The position numbers were made by a program, and so were the translations under genes. Below are positions 16,446-25,086 of a stretch of 64,000 nt of DNA, piece by piece. Origin of the DNA: Micromonospora sp. WMMD882 (GTDB taxonomy: Bacteria > Actinomycetota > Actinomycetes > Mycobacteriales > Micromonosporaceae); assembly GCF_027497255.1 (NCBI RefSeq), contig NZ_CP114903.1:1860001-1924000 (forward strand), in the 5' to 3' direction. Position 1 is the first letter of the stretch. Each line of letters begins with the position of its first letter. The notes beneath the pieces were generated by a model. The model searched no databases and was not told the DNA's origin. It saw nothing but the letters and a program-made list of their open reading frames with translations.

Positions 16446-17186
16446 TCAGCCCTCCCGTGGCCGGGAGACCGTGACCACCAACCGCTCGGCGACCTCCCGC
16501 AACGGAATGGACAACGCCGAGGCGGCGCTGCGCAGCACCTGGAGCGCGTCCGGCGCCGGGCAACCCCGCTGGGTCATGATGACACCGATCGCCTGCCCGA
16601 TCACACCCTCCTGAAGGAGAGACTCGTCGATCTCACCGGCCAGCGCGGCCTGCCGGGCCCGACCCCGCACCCCGGCCAGCAGCAGACCGGCGTGCTCGGC
16701 CAGCAGCATGGCGGTGAGCTGCCGCCGCGCGGTGAGCGCGTCCGGGGTGCCGGCGTACAGGTTGATCGCGCCGATCACGTGGTCGTCGATGTCCAGCGGG
16801 GTGGACAGCACGCCGTGCACGCCGAGCGCCCGGGCCCGGTCCGTCCAGGCCGGCCAGCGCTCCTCGGTCACCAGGTCGGTCGAGAGGATCATCTCGCGCC
16901 GGTGGATCGCGCTCATCGCCGGGAAGTCCGGGCCCTGCCCCAGGTCGTCCAACTCGGCCAGACGCGGGTCCGAGGCGGCCACCCCGGCCGGCTCACCGGC
17001 CCGCAGGACGGTGAAGCCGCACCAGGCGACCCCGGGCACGGTGTCCCGGGCGATGGTCACCAGTCTGGACAGTGCCTCGTCGAAATCGGTCACGTCGAGC
17101 AGCGCGGCAGTCAACTCCCGCAGCAGCGCGGCGGTCTCCAGCACGCCGAGCGTCTCCACCGCCGGCTCGTGCATCTCCAGGTTCAC
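16446..17186 (-). CDS. GAF-ANTAR RNA-binding regulator
   Basis: A protein of about 246 residues with an N-terminal GAF sensor domain (core AWCGFTVLRAGEP to GVLSTPLDIDDHVIGAINLYA) and a C-terminal ANTAR domain, seen as VIGQAIGVIMTQRGCPAPDALQVLRSAA. ANTAR domains bind paired hairpins in nascent RNA and prevent termination. GTG 17186 has GGAGG 10 nt upstream; a TTG at 17267 in frame would add 27 low-complexity residues. A good SigB/SigF promoter at 17280-17305 precedes both. Confidence 0.88.
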   Translation of the reverse strand: MNLEMHEPAVETLGVLETAALLRELTAALLDVTDFDEALSRLVTIARDTVPGVAWCGFTVLRAGEPAGVAASDPRLAELDDLGQGPDFPAMSAIHRREMILSTDLVTEERWPAWTDRARALGVHGVLSTPLDIDDHVIGAINLYAGTPDALTARRQLTAMLLAEHAGLLLAGVRGRARQAALAGEIDESLLQEGVIGQAIGVIMTQRGCPAPDALQVLRSAASALSIPLREVAERLVVTVSRPREG

Positions 17187-17279
17187 CGGATCACGGCCTC
17201 CGCCGCCGCCGCGCCGGGCGCGGCTCCCCCCACTGTCAGTACCGTCATCACGCTCTCCTGACTCCAAGGACCCGGCCTA

Positions 17280-17305
17280 CTACCCCACAGAACCCTGGTC
17301 GAAAC
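17280..17305 (-). promoter_or_regulatory. SigB/SigF-type promoter of the GAF-ANTAR gene
   Basis: Minus strand GTTT (17305-17302), 16 nt, GGGTAG (17285-17280). Confidence 0.75.
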
Positions 17306-17362
17306 GGCACGAAGGGGCCCCCTCGCCGGACGACCGCCACGGCGAGGGGACCACCGGGCCGA

Positions 17363-19657
17363 TCAGCGCGAACCGGACGTCAGCCGGCGACCCACCGAGG
17401 CGATGAGTCGGTCCAGCTCCGAACCGAACGGGTTGTCGTGCACCAGGTACGTCCAGGTGGCGCTCGGTCGGACCAGCTTCGCGGCGTCCGGCTCCCAGTC
17501 CTCGTCGAACTCGGTCTCGGTGAACGTGGCGATGGTCCGCGTCTCGATCTCCGGGATCAGCGCGGTGAACGCCGGCACCGCCGCCCGGTGGAACTCGTCG
17601 AGCGGGTCGAGTCGGCCCAGCGCCCGCAGGTGCACGCCCTCCCGGACCTCGGAGAGCTCGGCCAGGTGCTCCGCCCAGAGCCGGTCGGTGTGGAAGAGCG
17701 CGATCGACCGGCCGACCCGGACGAGCAGGTCCTCGTCCATCTCGCCGGCCTTCTCCGGCACCCGGTCCAGCAGCATCAACGCGGCCACGTCGGAGGTCAG
17801 CAACCGCTCCCGCCGCTCGGCGAGCGCCTTGCGCTGCTGCTCGATCACCACGCTGTACCGCCAGGTGTTGCGGTGGATCTCGTGGTTGACGCCCTCCGCG
17901 ACCCGCTGGGCGTGCTCCACCGCGAAGTCCACCTGGTCATCGGTGACCAGACCGTCGGCGTTCATCCGGGGCGACGGCGGAACCGCGTCGGCGGCGTGCC
18001 GGACCACCAGGTCGTCCTCCAGGCTGACGAGGAACACCGAGCCGCCCGGGTCGCCCTGCCGGCCGGCCCGGCCCCGGAGCTGGTCGTCGACGCGGCGGCT
18101 GTCGTGCCGGCCGCTGCCGATGACGTACAGGCCGCCCAGCTCGGCGACCCGGTCCCGGTCGGCCTGGTCGCTGCCGCCGAGGCGGATGTCGACGCCCCGG
18201 CCGGCCATCTGGGTGGAGACGGTCACCGCGCCGTACGCGCCGGCCTCGGCGATGATCGCCGCCTCCTCGTCGTCGTTCTTGGCGTTGAGCACCACGCTCG
18301 GCACCCCGGCCGCGTTCAGCCCGGCGGCGAGCTGCTCGGACTCCTTGACGTCCAGGGTGCCGACCAGCACCGGCCGGCCCGCCTCGTGGCAACGCCTGAT
18401 CTCGTCGATCAGCGCTTCGTCCTTCTCCGCCCGGGTGGCGTAGATGCGGTCCGGCTCGTCCTCGCGGACGCAGGGGGTGTTCGGCGGGATCACCGCCACC
18501 TCCAGCCCGAAGAACTCCCGGAGCTGGTCGCCGACGAGCACCGCGGTCGCGGTCATCCCGCAGAGCTTCGGGTAGAGCGCGATGTACGCCTGCACGGCGA
18601 TCGTGCCGAGCACCTCCCCCTCGGCGGTGGCGTCCAGCCCCTCCTTCGCCTCCACGGCGGCCTGGAGCCCGTCCGGCCAGCGGCGCCGCTGGGCCACCCG
18701 GCCACGCATCTCGTCGATCAGCTCGACGGTGCCGTCCCGGACGATGTAGTCGACGTCCCGGTGCAGCAGGGTCTGGGCGTGCAGCGCCACGTTCACCGCG
18801 GAGAGCTGGGCGACGTTCTCCTCGGCGTACAGGTCGATCCCGCCGAGCTTGGCCTCGACGGCGGTCAGGCCGGCGCTGGTGAAGGCGACGCTGCGACCGT
18901 CCTCGGCCACCGTGTAGTGCTTGCCCCTGCGCAGGCCGCGCACCAGGGCGGCGGCGGCGTGCACCGGATCCTGCTCGCCGGGCACCGCCCCGGCGAGCAC
19001 CATCGGCACCCGGGCCTCGTCGATCAGGATGGAGTCGGCCTCGTCGACGATGGCGGTGCGCAGCGGCGGCTGCACCCGGTCGTCGACGTCGGTGACGAGC
19101 TGGTCGCGCAGGTAGTCGAAACCGGCCTCGCTGACCGAGACGTAGGTGACGTCCCGGGCGTACGCGTCGCGCCGCTCCTGCGGGGTGGACGCCTCGTTGA
19201 CCCAGCCGACGGTGAGACCGAGCAGGTGGTAGACCGGCTCCATCCACTGCGCGTCCCGGCGGGCCAGGTAGTCGTTGACGGTGAGCACGTGCACCGGGCC
19301 GTTGCCCAACCGCACGTGGCCGTACGCGGCGACGGTGGCGGTGAGCGTCTTGCCCTCACCGGTGGCCATCTCGGCGACCTTGCCGGAGAGCAGCGACATC
19401 GCGCCGAGGAGCTGCACGTCGTACGGCCGTTGGTCGAGGCCGCGGCGGGCCGCCTCGCGCCCGATGGCGCAGATCTCGACGTACCCCTCGGCCTTGCCGG
19501 CGGCCTCGGTCAGCTCGGCGTCGTCGAGCGCGGCGAGCTCCTCCCCGCGGGCCTCGATCTGCGGCAGCAGTTTCTCCAGCGGGGCCAGGTCCACCGTGCT
19601 GCCCGGCCGTTGGAGGAAGCGCCGGAACCTGCTCTTCAACCGTTGCGACACACCCAT
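17363..19657 (-). CDS. secA2: Accessory preprotein translocase ATPase SecA2
   Basis: A 764-residue SecA family ATPase. Walker A ATGEGKT is at residues 98-104 and the DEAD-box region VDEADSILIDEARVP at 204-218; helicase motifs such as VGTLDVKESEQLAAGL and STQMAGRGVDIRLGG follow. It lacks the C-terminal SecB/zinc-binding tail and is shorter than housekeeping SecA, as expected for SecA2. SecA2 energises export of a subset of proteins through SecYEG in actinobacteria. ATG 19657 gives the family N-terminus; an upstream in-frame start at 19771 would add low-complexity sequence. No SecY2 or dedicated substrate is next to it. Confidence 0.93.
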   Translation of the reverse strand: MGVSQRLKSRFRRFLQRPGSTVDLAPLEKLLPQIEARGEELAALDDAELTEAAGKAEGYVEICAIGREAARRGLDQRPYDVQLLGAMSLLSGKVAEMATGEGKTLTATVAAYGHVRLGNGPVHVLTVNDYLARRDAQWMEPVYHLLGLTVGWVNEASTPQERRDAYARDVTYVSVSEAGFDYLRDQLVTDVDDRVQPPLRTAIVDEADSILIDEARVPMVLAGAVPGEQDPVHAAAALVRGLRRGKHYTVAEDGRSVAFTSAGLTAVEAKLGGIDLYAEENVAQLSAVNVALHAQTLLHRDVDYIVRDGTVELIDEMRGRVAQRRRWPDGLQAAVEAKEGLDATAEGEVLGTIAVQAYIALYPKLCGMTATAVLVGDQLREFFGLEVAVIPPNTPCVREDEPDRIYATRAEKDEALIDEIRRCHEAGRPVLVGTLDVKESEQLAAGLNAAGVPSVVLNAKNDDEEAAIIAEAGAYGAVTVSTQMAGRGVDIRLGGSDQADRDRVAELGGLYVIGSGRHDSRRVDDQLRGRAGRQGDPGGSVFLVSLEDDLVVRHAADAVPPSPRMNADGLVTDDQVDFAVEHAQRVAEGVNHEIHRNTWRYSVVIEQQRKALAERRERLLTSDVAALMLLDRVPEKAGEMDEDLLVRVGRSIALFHTDRLWAEHLAELSEVREGVHLRALGRLDPLDEFHRAAVPAFTALIPEIETRTIATFTETEFDEDWEPDAAKLVRPSATWTYLVHDNPFGSELDRLIASVGRRLTSGSR

Positions 19658-19798
19658 GAGCCGCAACGGTACGCGACCCGGGGCCGGCTGTGCGGCCCGG
19701 TCGGCGTCGCCGGCCCCGGAGTGTCGCCACTGTCGGCCGTCGTCCCTGGTCAGCGAGGCGCGGCCGGGCATCGGATCGACGCCGATCAGCCCGAGGGC

Positions 19799-21685
19799 TC
19801 AGCTCACCAGCAACTGGTGGGTGGCGAGCTCCCGGTACAGCGGGCTGGCGTCGGTCAGCTCGTCGTGGGTGCCCACGGCGACCACCCGGCCGCCGTCGAC
19901 GACCACGATCTGGTCCGCGTCGACCACGGTCGAGAGCCGGTGGGCGACGATCAGCAGGGTGCGCCGCCGGGCCACCGCGTCGATGGCCCGGCGCAGGGCC
20001 GCCTCGTTGCGGGCGTCGAGGTTGCTGGTCGGCTCGTCGAGCAGCAGGACCGGCGGCCCGGCCAGCAGGGCCCGGGCGATGGCCAGCCGCTGCCGCTCCC
20101 CGCCGGAGAGCAGCACCCCGCCCTCGCCGACCGGCACGTCCAGCCCCTGCGGCGTACGGGTCGCCAACGCCCCGAGGTTGACCTCGTCGAGCACCGCCAG
20201 CAACCGCTCCTCGGTCGCGTCCGGAGTGGTGATGAGCAGGTTCTCCCGCAGGGTGCCGGCGAGCACCGGGGCCTCCTGCTCGACGTAGCCCAACCGGGCC
20301 CGCAGCGCGTCGCGGGGCAGGTCCCGCACGTCGACCCCGTCCAGCTTGAGGCTGCCCTCGTCCACCTCGTAGAACCGCTCGACCAGCGCCAACAGGGTGG
20401 ACTTGCCCGCGCCGGACGGGCCGACCAGCGCGGTCCGGGTGCCGGCCGGCACGGTGAAGCTCACCTCGCGCAGCACCGGTCCGCCGCCGCGGTAGCCGAA
20501 GCCGACCCGGTCGAACTCGATCGACACCGGTCGCGTCACGTCCCGGTCCGGGCCGGACCCGGCCGGCGTCGACGACCGGGCGGAGGCGGGTCGCGGCACC
20601 GGTCCGGACGCCGCCGGACGGGCGGTCGCCGGTCCGGCGGCCCGGGTGTCGGCCGTCGCGGCGTCGGCGGCGCGGGCGTCGGTCGTCACGACGTCGGCGG
20701 CGCGGGAGTCGGCGGCGCCCTCGACCGGGACGGTGAACATCTCCTCGATCCGCTGCAGCGCGCCGAGGCCGGTCTGCAACTGCGTGAACGCGCTCAACGC
20801 CTGCCCCAACGGCATCACCAGGAAGAACAGGAACATGATGAACGCGACCAGGTCGCCGACGCTCAGCTCGCCGGCGGCCACCCGCGCGCCGCCGACGCCG
20901 AGCACCAGCAGGAACGCCCCCTGGATGGTGATGGTGCCGGCCGGGCCGACCACCGCCTGCACCCGGGCGACCCGCAGCCCGGCCGCGTACGCCTGCTCGG
21001 CGCTGGCCGCGACGGCGTCGGTCTCCCGCTGCTCGGCGCGGCTGGCCCGGATGGTCCGGGCGGCGGTGACGGCCCGTTCCACGGCGGAGGTCATCTCGCC
21101 GATCCGTTCCTGGGCGGCCCGGGACAGGTCACGCACCCGTCGGGCGACGGTGAGCGCGAAGCCGAGCCCGGCGGCGACCCCGACGAGGGTCACCCCGAAC
21201 AGCAGCGGGTCGAGCACGATCATCGCGATGCCCGCGCCGACCACCATGACCACCCCGGTGACCAGCTCGAACAGCCCGGAGGTGACCACCGCCCGCAGCA
21301 GGGTGGTGTCCGCGCCCACCCGGGAGAGCAGGTCACCGGTGCGGCGCTGGTCGTACTCGGCGATCGGCAGCCGCAACAGGTGGCCGGCGAGCCGGCGACG
21401 GGTGCCGAGCACCAGCCCCTCGGCGGTGCGTTGCAGCAGGTAGTCACGGAGACCGGCGAGGACCGCGCCGAACACGAGCACGGCGACGAGCACGCCGACC
21501 AGGCCGCCCACCGGCCGGGACGCCGACACCGCGTCGAGCACCGAGCGGGTCAGCAGGGGCTGGGTGAGCGCCGTGCCGGCGCCGACCAACGACAACGCGC
21601 CCACCACGACGAGGGTGCCGCGGTGGGCGCGCAGGTACGGCAGGAGTGCGGAGAGCCCGACGCTCGGGGCGGATCCGGTGGTCAC
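19799..21685 (-). CDS. ABC exporter, fused permease-ATPase (half transporter)
   Basis: A 628-residue half transporter: six membrane helices in residues 20-305, a linker at 322-385, then the nucleotide-binding domain. Walker A GPSGAGKST is at 422-430, the signature LSGGERQRLA and Walker B VLLLDEPTSNLD follow, and the H-loop is VAHRLST. The start is GTG 21685. The linker is unusual: about 60 residues of Ala/Asp/Thr repeats (variants of DARAAD and ADTRAA) and then Pro/Ser-rich sequence. The family exports drugs, lipids or peptides; the substrate is unknown and no partner gene is near. Confidence 0.92.
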   Translation of the reverse strand: MTTGSAPSVGLSALLPYLRAHRGTLVVVGALSLVGAGTALTQPLLTRSVLDAVSASRPVGGLVGVLVAVLVFGAVLAGLRDYLLQRTAEGLVLGTRRRLAGHLLRLPIAEYDQRRTGDLLSRVGADTTLLRAVVTSGLFELVTGVVMVVGAGIAMIVLDPLLFGVTLVGVAAGLGFALTVARRVRDLSRAAQERIGEMTSAVERAVTAARTIRASRAEQRETDAVAASAEQAYAAGLRVARVQAVVGPAGTITIQGAFLLVLGVGGARVAAGELSVGDLVAFIMFLFFLVMPLGQALSAFTQLQTGLGALQRIEEMFTVPVEGAADSRAADVVTTDARAADAATADTRAAGPATARPAASGPVPRPASARSSTPAGSGPDRDVTRPVSIEFDRVGFGYRGGGPVLREVSFTVPAGTRTALVGPSGAGKSTLLALVERFYEVDEGSLKLDGVDVRDLPRDALRARLGYVEQEAPVLAGTLRENLLITTPDATEERLLAVLDEVNLGALATRTPQGLDVPVGEGGVLLSGGERQRLAIARALLAGPPVLLLDEPTSNLDARNEAALRRAIDAVARRRTLLIVAHRLSTVVDADQIVVVDGGRVVAVGTHDELTDASPLYRELATHQLLVS

Positions 21686-21743
21686 CGGATCACGGTAGCC
21701 GGCCCGCGCCGGGCGGGTGGAGGTCGTGTCGTGCGGACGTCGG

Positions 21744-22832
21744 TCAGCAGGTCAGCACGACCTGGAGCTCCTGCCGGCGACGCTCGGCCAGCCCGGTCAG
21801 CAGGGCCGGGGCCCCGTCGAACGGCACCACCGCCGTGACCAGGTGCTTCCGGATCAGGTCACCGCGGTCCCGGAGCAGCTCCACCGTCTCGGCGGAGAGC
21901 CGTTCCCGGTCCCAGGTCGGGGCGAGGCCGCGCGGCACCCGACCGATCTGGGCGCAGCGCAGCGACAGCCCGTTGTGGTGGAACTCCTCGCCGAACCGGA
22001 CCTGGTCCGCCCCGTCCTGGTAGAAGGCGAGGTCGACGACGGCGCCCTGGGGGCGCAGCAGGCGCAGCGCTAGGCGCAGCGCCCACGCCTGCCCGCGGCA
22101 CTGGAACACCACGTCCGCGCCACGGTCCCCGGCGGCGTGCGCCCACCGCGTCTTCAGCACGACCGCCGGGTCGTCGGCGTCCGGGTCGAGGGTCTCCAGG
22201 CCCAGCGTCTCCGCCACCTGCCGGCGCTGCGGGGTGGGGTCGAGCACCACCACCGACGCGGCGCCGTGCCGCTTCGCGAACAGGGCGGTGAGCAGGGCCA
22301 CCACCCCGCCGCCGACCACCGCGACCCGCCGCCCGGCCACCCCGTCGGAGAGCGAGCGCGCCTGGGGGCCGTACAGGTCGGCGGCGGCGTGCAGCAGGCC
22401 GTTGGCGCAGATCGGGCCCATGTGGGCGACGTAGACGCCGAGCAGCGGATCCAGGTCGTCGGGCAGCGGCACGAACCGCTCCCGGAGCGGGTCGAGCACG
22501 CCCCCGGTGCGGTGGCCGTAGGTCAGCGCGCCGACCGTGCCCACCGGGATCGCCGGGGTGGCGCTCTCCACCACCCGACCCACCTGCATGTACCCCAACC
22601 GTCGCACCGGGTACGGGGTGCTCGCGGCGCCGGCCTGGAACAGCCCCAGGTCGGCGTTCCAGGTGACGTTGAGGTACGGGTTGGTGCCCTTGACGTAGCT
22701 CAGCTCCGTGCCGGCCGAGACTCCGCTGTACAGCGTCTCGACCCGGACGCCGCCGTCCGGCAGCGGATCGGCGTCCCGCTCGACCAGGTCGACCCGCCCC
22801 GGGCCGCTGACCACCACCACCCGGTCACGCAC
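21744..22832 (-). CDS. Zinc-type (MDR) dehydrogenase
   Basis: A 362-residue medium-chain dehydrogenase. The Rossmann glycine motif is VAVVGGGVVALLTALFAKRHG, and the catalytic half has SGVSAGTEL and GYMQVGRVVE. Typical zinc-binding Cys are scarce, so it may not bind structural zinc. It starts with GTG 22832, overlapping the end of the Gfo/Idh/MocA gene by 8 bp, so the two are coupled. Such pairs often oxidise and reduce the same sugar or cyclitol. The substrate is not known. Confidence 0.88.
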   Translation of the reverse strand: MRDRVVVVSGPGRVDLVERDADPLPDGGVRVETLYSGVSAGTELSYVKGTNPYLNVTWNADLGLFQAGAASTPYPVRRLGYMQVGRVVESATPAIPVGTVGALTYGHRTGGVLDPLRERFVPLPDDLDPLLGVYVAHMGPICANGLLHAAADLYGPQARSLSDGVAGRRVAVVGGGVVALLTALFAKRHGAASVVVLDPTPQRRQVAETLGLETLDPDADDPAVVLKTRWAHAAGDRGADVVFQCRGQAWALRLALRLLRPQGAVVDLAFYQDGADQVRFGEEFHHNGLSLRCAQIGRVPRGLAPTWDRERLSAETVELLRDRGDLIRKHLVTAVVPFDGAPALLTGLAERRRQELQVVLTC

Positions 22833-23820
22833 CGACGGTCACCCCCGCCCGGGCCGGCGCGGGCAGGGCCACCGACCGGCCGGTGCGCGCGCTCTCGGCG
22901 ACCGCGCAGGCCAGCCGCTGGGTGCCGAGCGCCTCGGCGTACGGGACCCGCACGTCGTCGCCGACGCCGCGTACCGCGTCGACGAAGGCCCGGTCGACGG
23001 CGACCCGCGCGCCCTCCGGGTCGGCGTCGAACCGGCGTTCCCCGTCGGCGTCCCGCGCCACCAGGCCGTCCTCGGTCAACGACAGGACCAGCCCGTCGGC
23101 GACGATCTCCAGCCCGGCCCGGTGCTTCCAGCCGAGCACGCAGGCGGCGGTGAGCACGCCCACCGGCCCGTCGGCGAAGCGCAGGGCGGCGGTGGTGACC
23201 GAGTCGACGTCCGCCCCGTCGACCTGCGGCGGCGTGCCGTCGCCGTACGCGGTGACCTCGGTGACCTCGCCGACCAGCACCCGGATCAGGTCCAGCACGT
23301 GTGCCGCCTGCTCGACGACCGGGCCGCCGGAGCGGTCCCGCCGGGCCCACCAGGCCACCGGGGGGACCTTGTCCAGCCAGGCGCCGCTGACCAGGCGCGC
23401 CGGGCGGTCGGCGAGCAGCTCCCGGGCCTGCTCCACCACATGCAGGTAACGCCAGTGGTGGCCGACCGCGGTGAGCAGGCCCCGTTCGGCCACCCGGGCG
23501 GCGACGTCCTCGGCGGTGTCGAGGTCCACGGCGACCGGTTTCTCCACGAACATCGGCACGCCGGCGTCGATCACCGCCTGCTCCACCGGGCCGTGCGCGA
23601 ACGGCGGCACGCAGACGTACACCGCGTCGCAGCCGGCGGCCAGCAGCTCCCCGACGTCGCCGAACACCCGACCGCCGTGCCGGTCGGCGAGCTCCGCCGC
23701 CGCGTCGCGGGCGACGTCGGTCACCCCGACCAGCTCGACGTCCTCGAAGCCTCCCAACACCCGGGCGTGGCGTCGGGCCACCCCGCCCGCGCCGACCAGT
23801 CCCACCCGACACGTGCCCAT
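22825..23820 (-). CDS. Gfo/Idh/MocA family oxidoreductase
   Basis: A 331-residue NAD(P)-dependent oxidoreductase with the N-terminal nucleotide motif GLVGAGGVARRHARVL, the conserved FVEKPVAVDL containing the catalytic-site Lys, and a VVEQAAHVLDLIRVL segment with the expected His. GGAGGG precedes the ATG at 23820. It is co-translated with the MDR dehydrogenase and divergent from the GpgS gene, with 212 bp between. A role in modifying a sugar or cyclitol is likely. Confidence 0.9.
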   Translation of the reverse strand: MGTCRVGLVGAGGVARRHARVLGGFEDVELVGVTDVARDAAAELADRHGGRVFGDVGELLAAGCDAVYVCVPPFAHGPVEQAVIDAGVPMFVEKPVAVDLDTAEDVAARVAERGLLTAVGHHWRYLHVVEQARELLADRPARLVSGAWLDKVPPVAWWARRDRSGGPVVEQAAHVLDLIRVLVGEVTEVTAYGDGTPPQVDGADVDSVTTAALRFADGPVGVLTAACVLGWKHRAGLEIVADGLVLSLTEDGLVARDADGERRFDADPEGARVAVDRAFVDAVRGVGDDVRVPYAEALGTQRLACAVAESARTGRSVALPAPARAGVTVGA

Positions 23821-23944
23821 GCAGAGTCCCTCCGCCTGTGTTCTGCTTTGCCCCTGCGACTGCCCGGCGTCACCCCGGGGCAAACGTTCACCTGGGGGAA
23901 ACGGGGCAGGCGGGGGCCGTGATCAAGATGTGGGGGACGGATCG

Positions 23945-23971
23945 GTTTAGGGCGGGGACACGGCCGGGAAA
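23945..23971 (+). promoter_or_regulatory. Possible SigB/SigF-like promoter of gpgS
   Basis: GTTT (23945-23948), 17 nt, GGGAAA (23966-23971), 61 nt before the GTG at 24033. The -10 differs from consensus at one central base and the spacer is long. Confidence 0.35.
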
Positions 23972-24032
23972 GCGGGGGCCGCGTCCCGCACGAACGACGG
24001 CGGACGCCGTTGCGACTTGGGGGGTATGACCA

Positions 24033-25052
24033 GTGCGGGATTCTGAGCCGATCGTCTCACCGGTGGTGGAGGCGTGGGCGACCTACCGAACATCCTCGGC
24101 GGACGAGTGGACCGCCCGGCAGCTCGTCCACGCGAAAGGGGACAACCAGGTCAGCGTGGTGCTGCCCGCACGTAACGAGGAGGCCACGGTCGGCGCGATC
24201 GTGGCCACCATCCGTGAGCACCTGGTGGACCGGGTGCCCCTGGTCGACGAGCTGATCGTGGTGGACTCCCGGTCCACGGACCGGACCGCCCAGGTGGCCC
24301 GGGCGGCCGGCGCGGAGGTGGTCGGCCAGGACGAGATGACCCGGGCGCTGCCCCGGCTCACCGGCAAGGGCGACGCGCTGTGGGCGGGGCTGGCCGCCGC
24401 CCGGGGCGACGTGGTGGCGTTCGTCGACGCCGACCTGCGCGAGTTCCGTCCGCACTTCGTCACCGGCCTGCTGGGACCGCTGCTGACCGACCCGTCCGTC
24501 GACTTCGTCAAGGGGTTCTACCACCGGCCGCTGGTCGGTCAGGCCAGCGTGGAGCCGGACGGCGGCGGCCGGGTCACCGAGCTGATGGCCCGTCCGCTGC
24601 TGAACCTGTTCTGGCCGGAGCTGGCCGGCTTCGTTCAGCCGCTCGCCGGCGAGTACGCGGGGCGGCGCGAGGTGCTGGCCCGGGTGCCGTTCGTCTCCGG
24701 GTACGGCGTCGAGACGGCCATGCTGATCGACCTGCTGGAGCTGGTCGGGCTGGACGCCCTGGCACAGGTGGACCTGGGCGAGCGCAAGCACCGCCACCAG
24801 GACACCGCCGCGCTGGGCCGGATGTCCGCGCAGATCATGCTCACCGCGTGGTCCCGGTTGCAGCGGCGCGGCTGGGCCAACCCGGACGTGCTGCCGGCCG
24901 CCCTGCTGACCCAGTTCCGGCGGGGCGGCTCGGACGCGTTGCCGAAGCTCGACCGGGAGATCGTCGTCAACGACGTCTCGGTCCAGGAGCGGCCGCCCCT
25001 GGCGGAGCTGCGTCATCTCGTTCCACGCCGTCGCCGGGTGCCGGCGGCGTGA
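24033..25052 (+). CDS. gpgS: Glucosyl-3-phosphoglycerate synthase (GT81)
   Basis: A 339-residue GT-A glycosyltransferase that joins glucose from a nucleotide sugar to 3-phosphoglycerate, the first step to glucosylglycerate and methylglucose lipopolysaccharide. Family marks are VVLPARNEEATVG, ELIVVDSRSTDRT, the GKGDALWAGL loop, the metal-binding D132-A-D134 in FVDADL, and SGYGVETAMLIDLL. GTG 24033 has a G-rich binding site. The next glycosyltransferase gene follows 34 bp downstream. Glucosylglycerate is a compatible solute, which fits the trehalose operon elsewhere in this window. Confidence 0.88.
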   Translation: MRDSEPIVSPVVEAWATYRTSSADEWTARQLVHAKGDNQVSVVLPARNEEATVGAIVATIREHLVDRVPLVDELIVVDSRSTDRTAQVARAAGAEVVGQDEMTRALPRLTGKGDALWAGLAAARGDVVAFVDADLREFRPHFVTGLLGPLLTDPSVDFVKGFYHRPLVGQASVEPDGGGRVTELMARPLLNLFWPELAGFVQPLAGEYAGRREVLARVPFVSGYGVETAMLIDLLELVGLDALAQVDLGERKHRHQDTAALGRMSAQIMLTAWSRLQRRGWANPDVLPAALLTQFRRGGSDALPKLDREIVVNDVSVQERPPLAELRHLVPRRRRVPAA

Positions 25053-25086
25053 CCCCGTCCCGGACCGCCGAGCGAAGGAACACCCC

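Noticed and set aside
17072..21838. A 1588-codon open frame on the plus strand
   Set aside because: It runs antisense to SecA2 and the ABC exporter, which have clear motifs. Its product is a His/Arg/Gly/Pro-rich string, typical of a shadow frame in GC-rich DNA.
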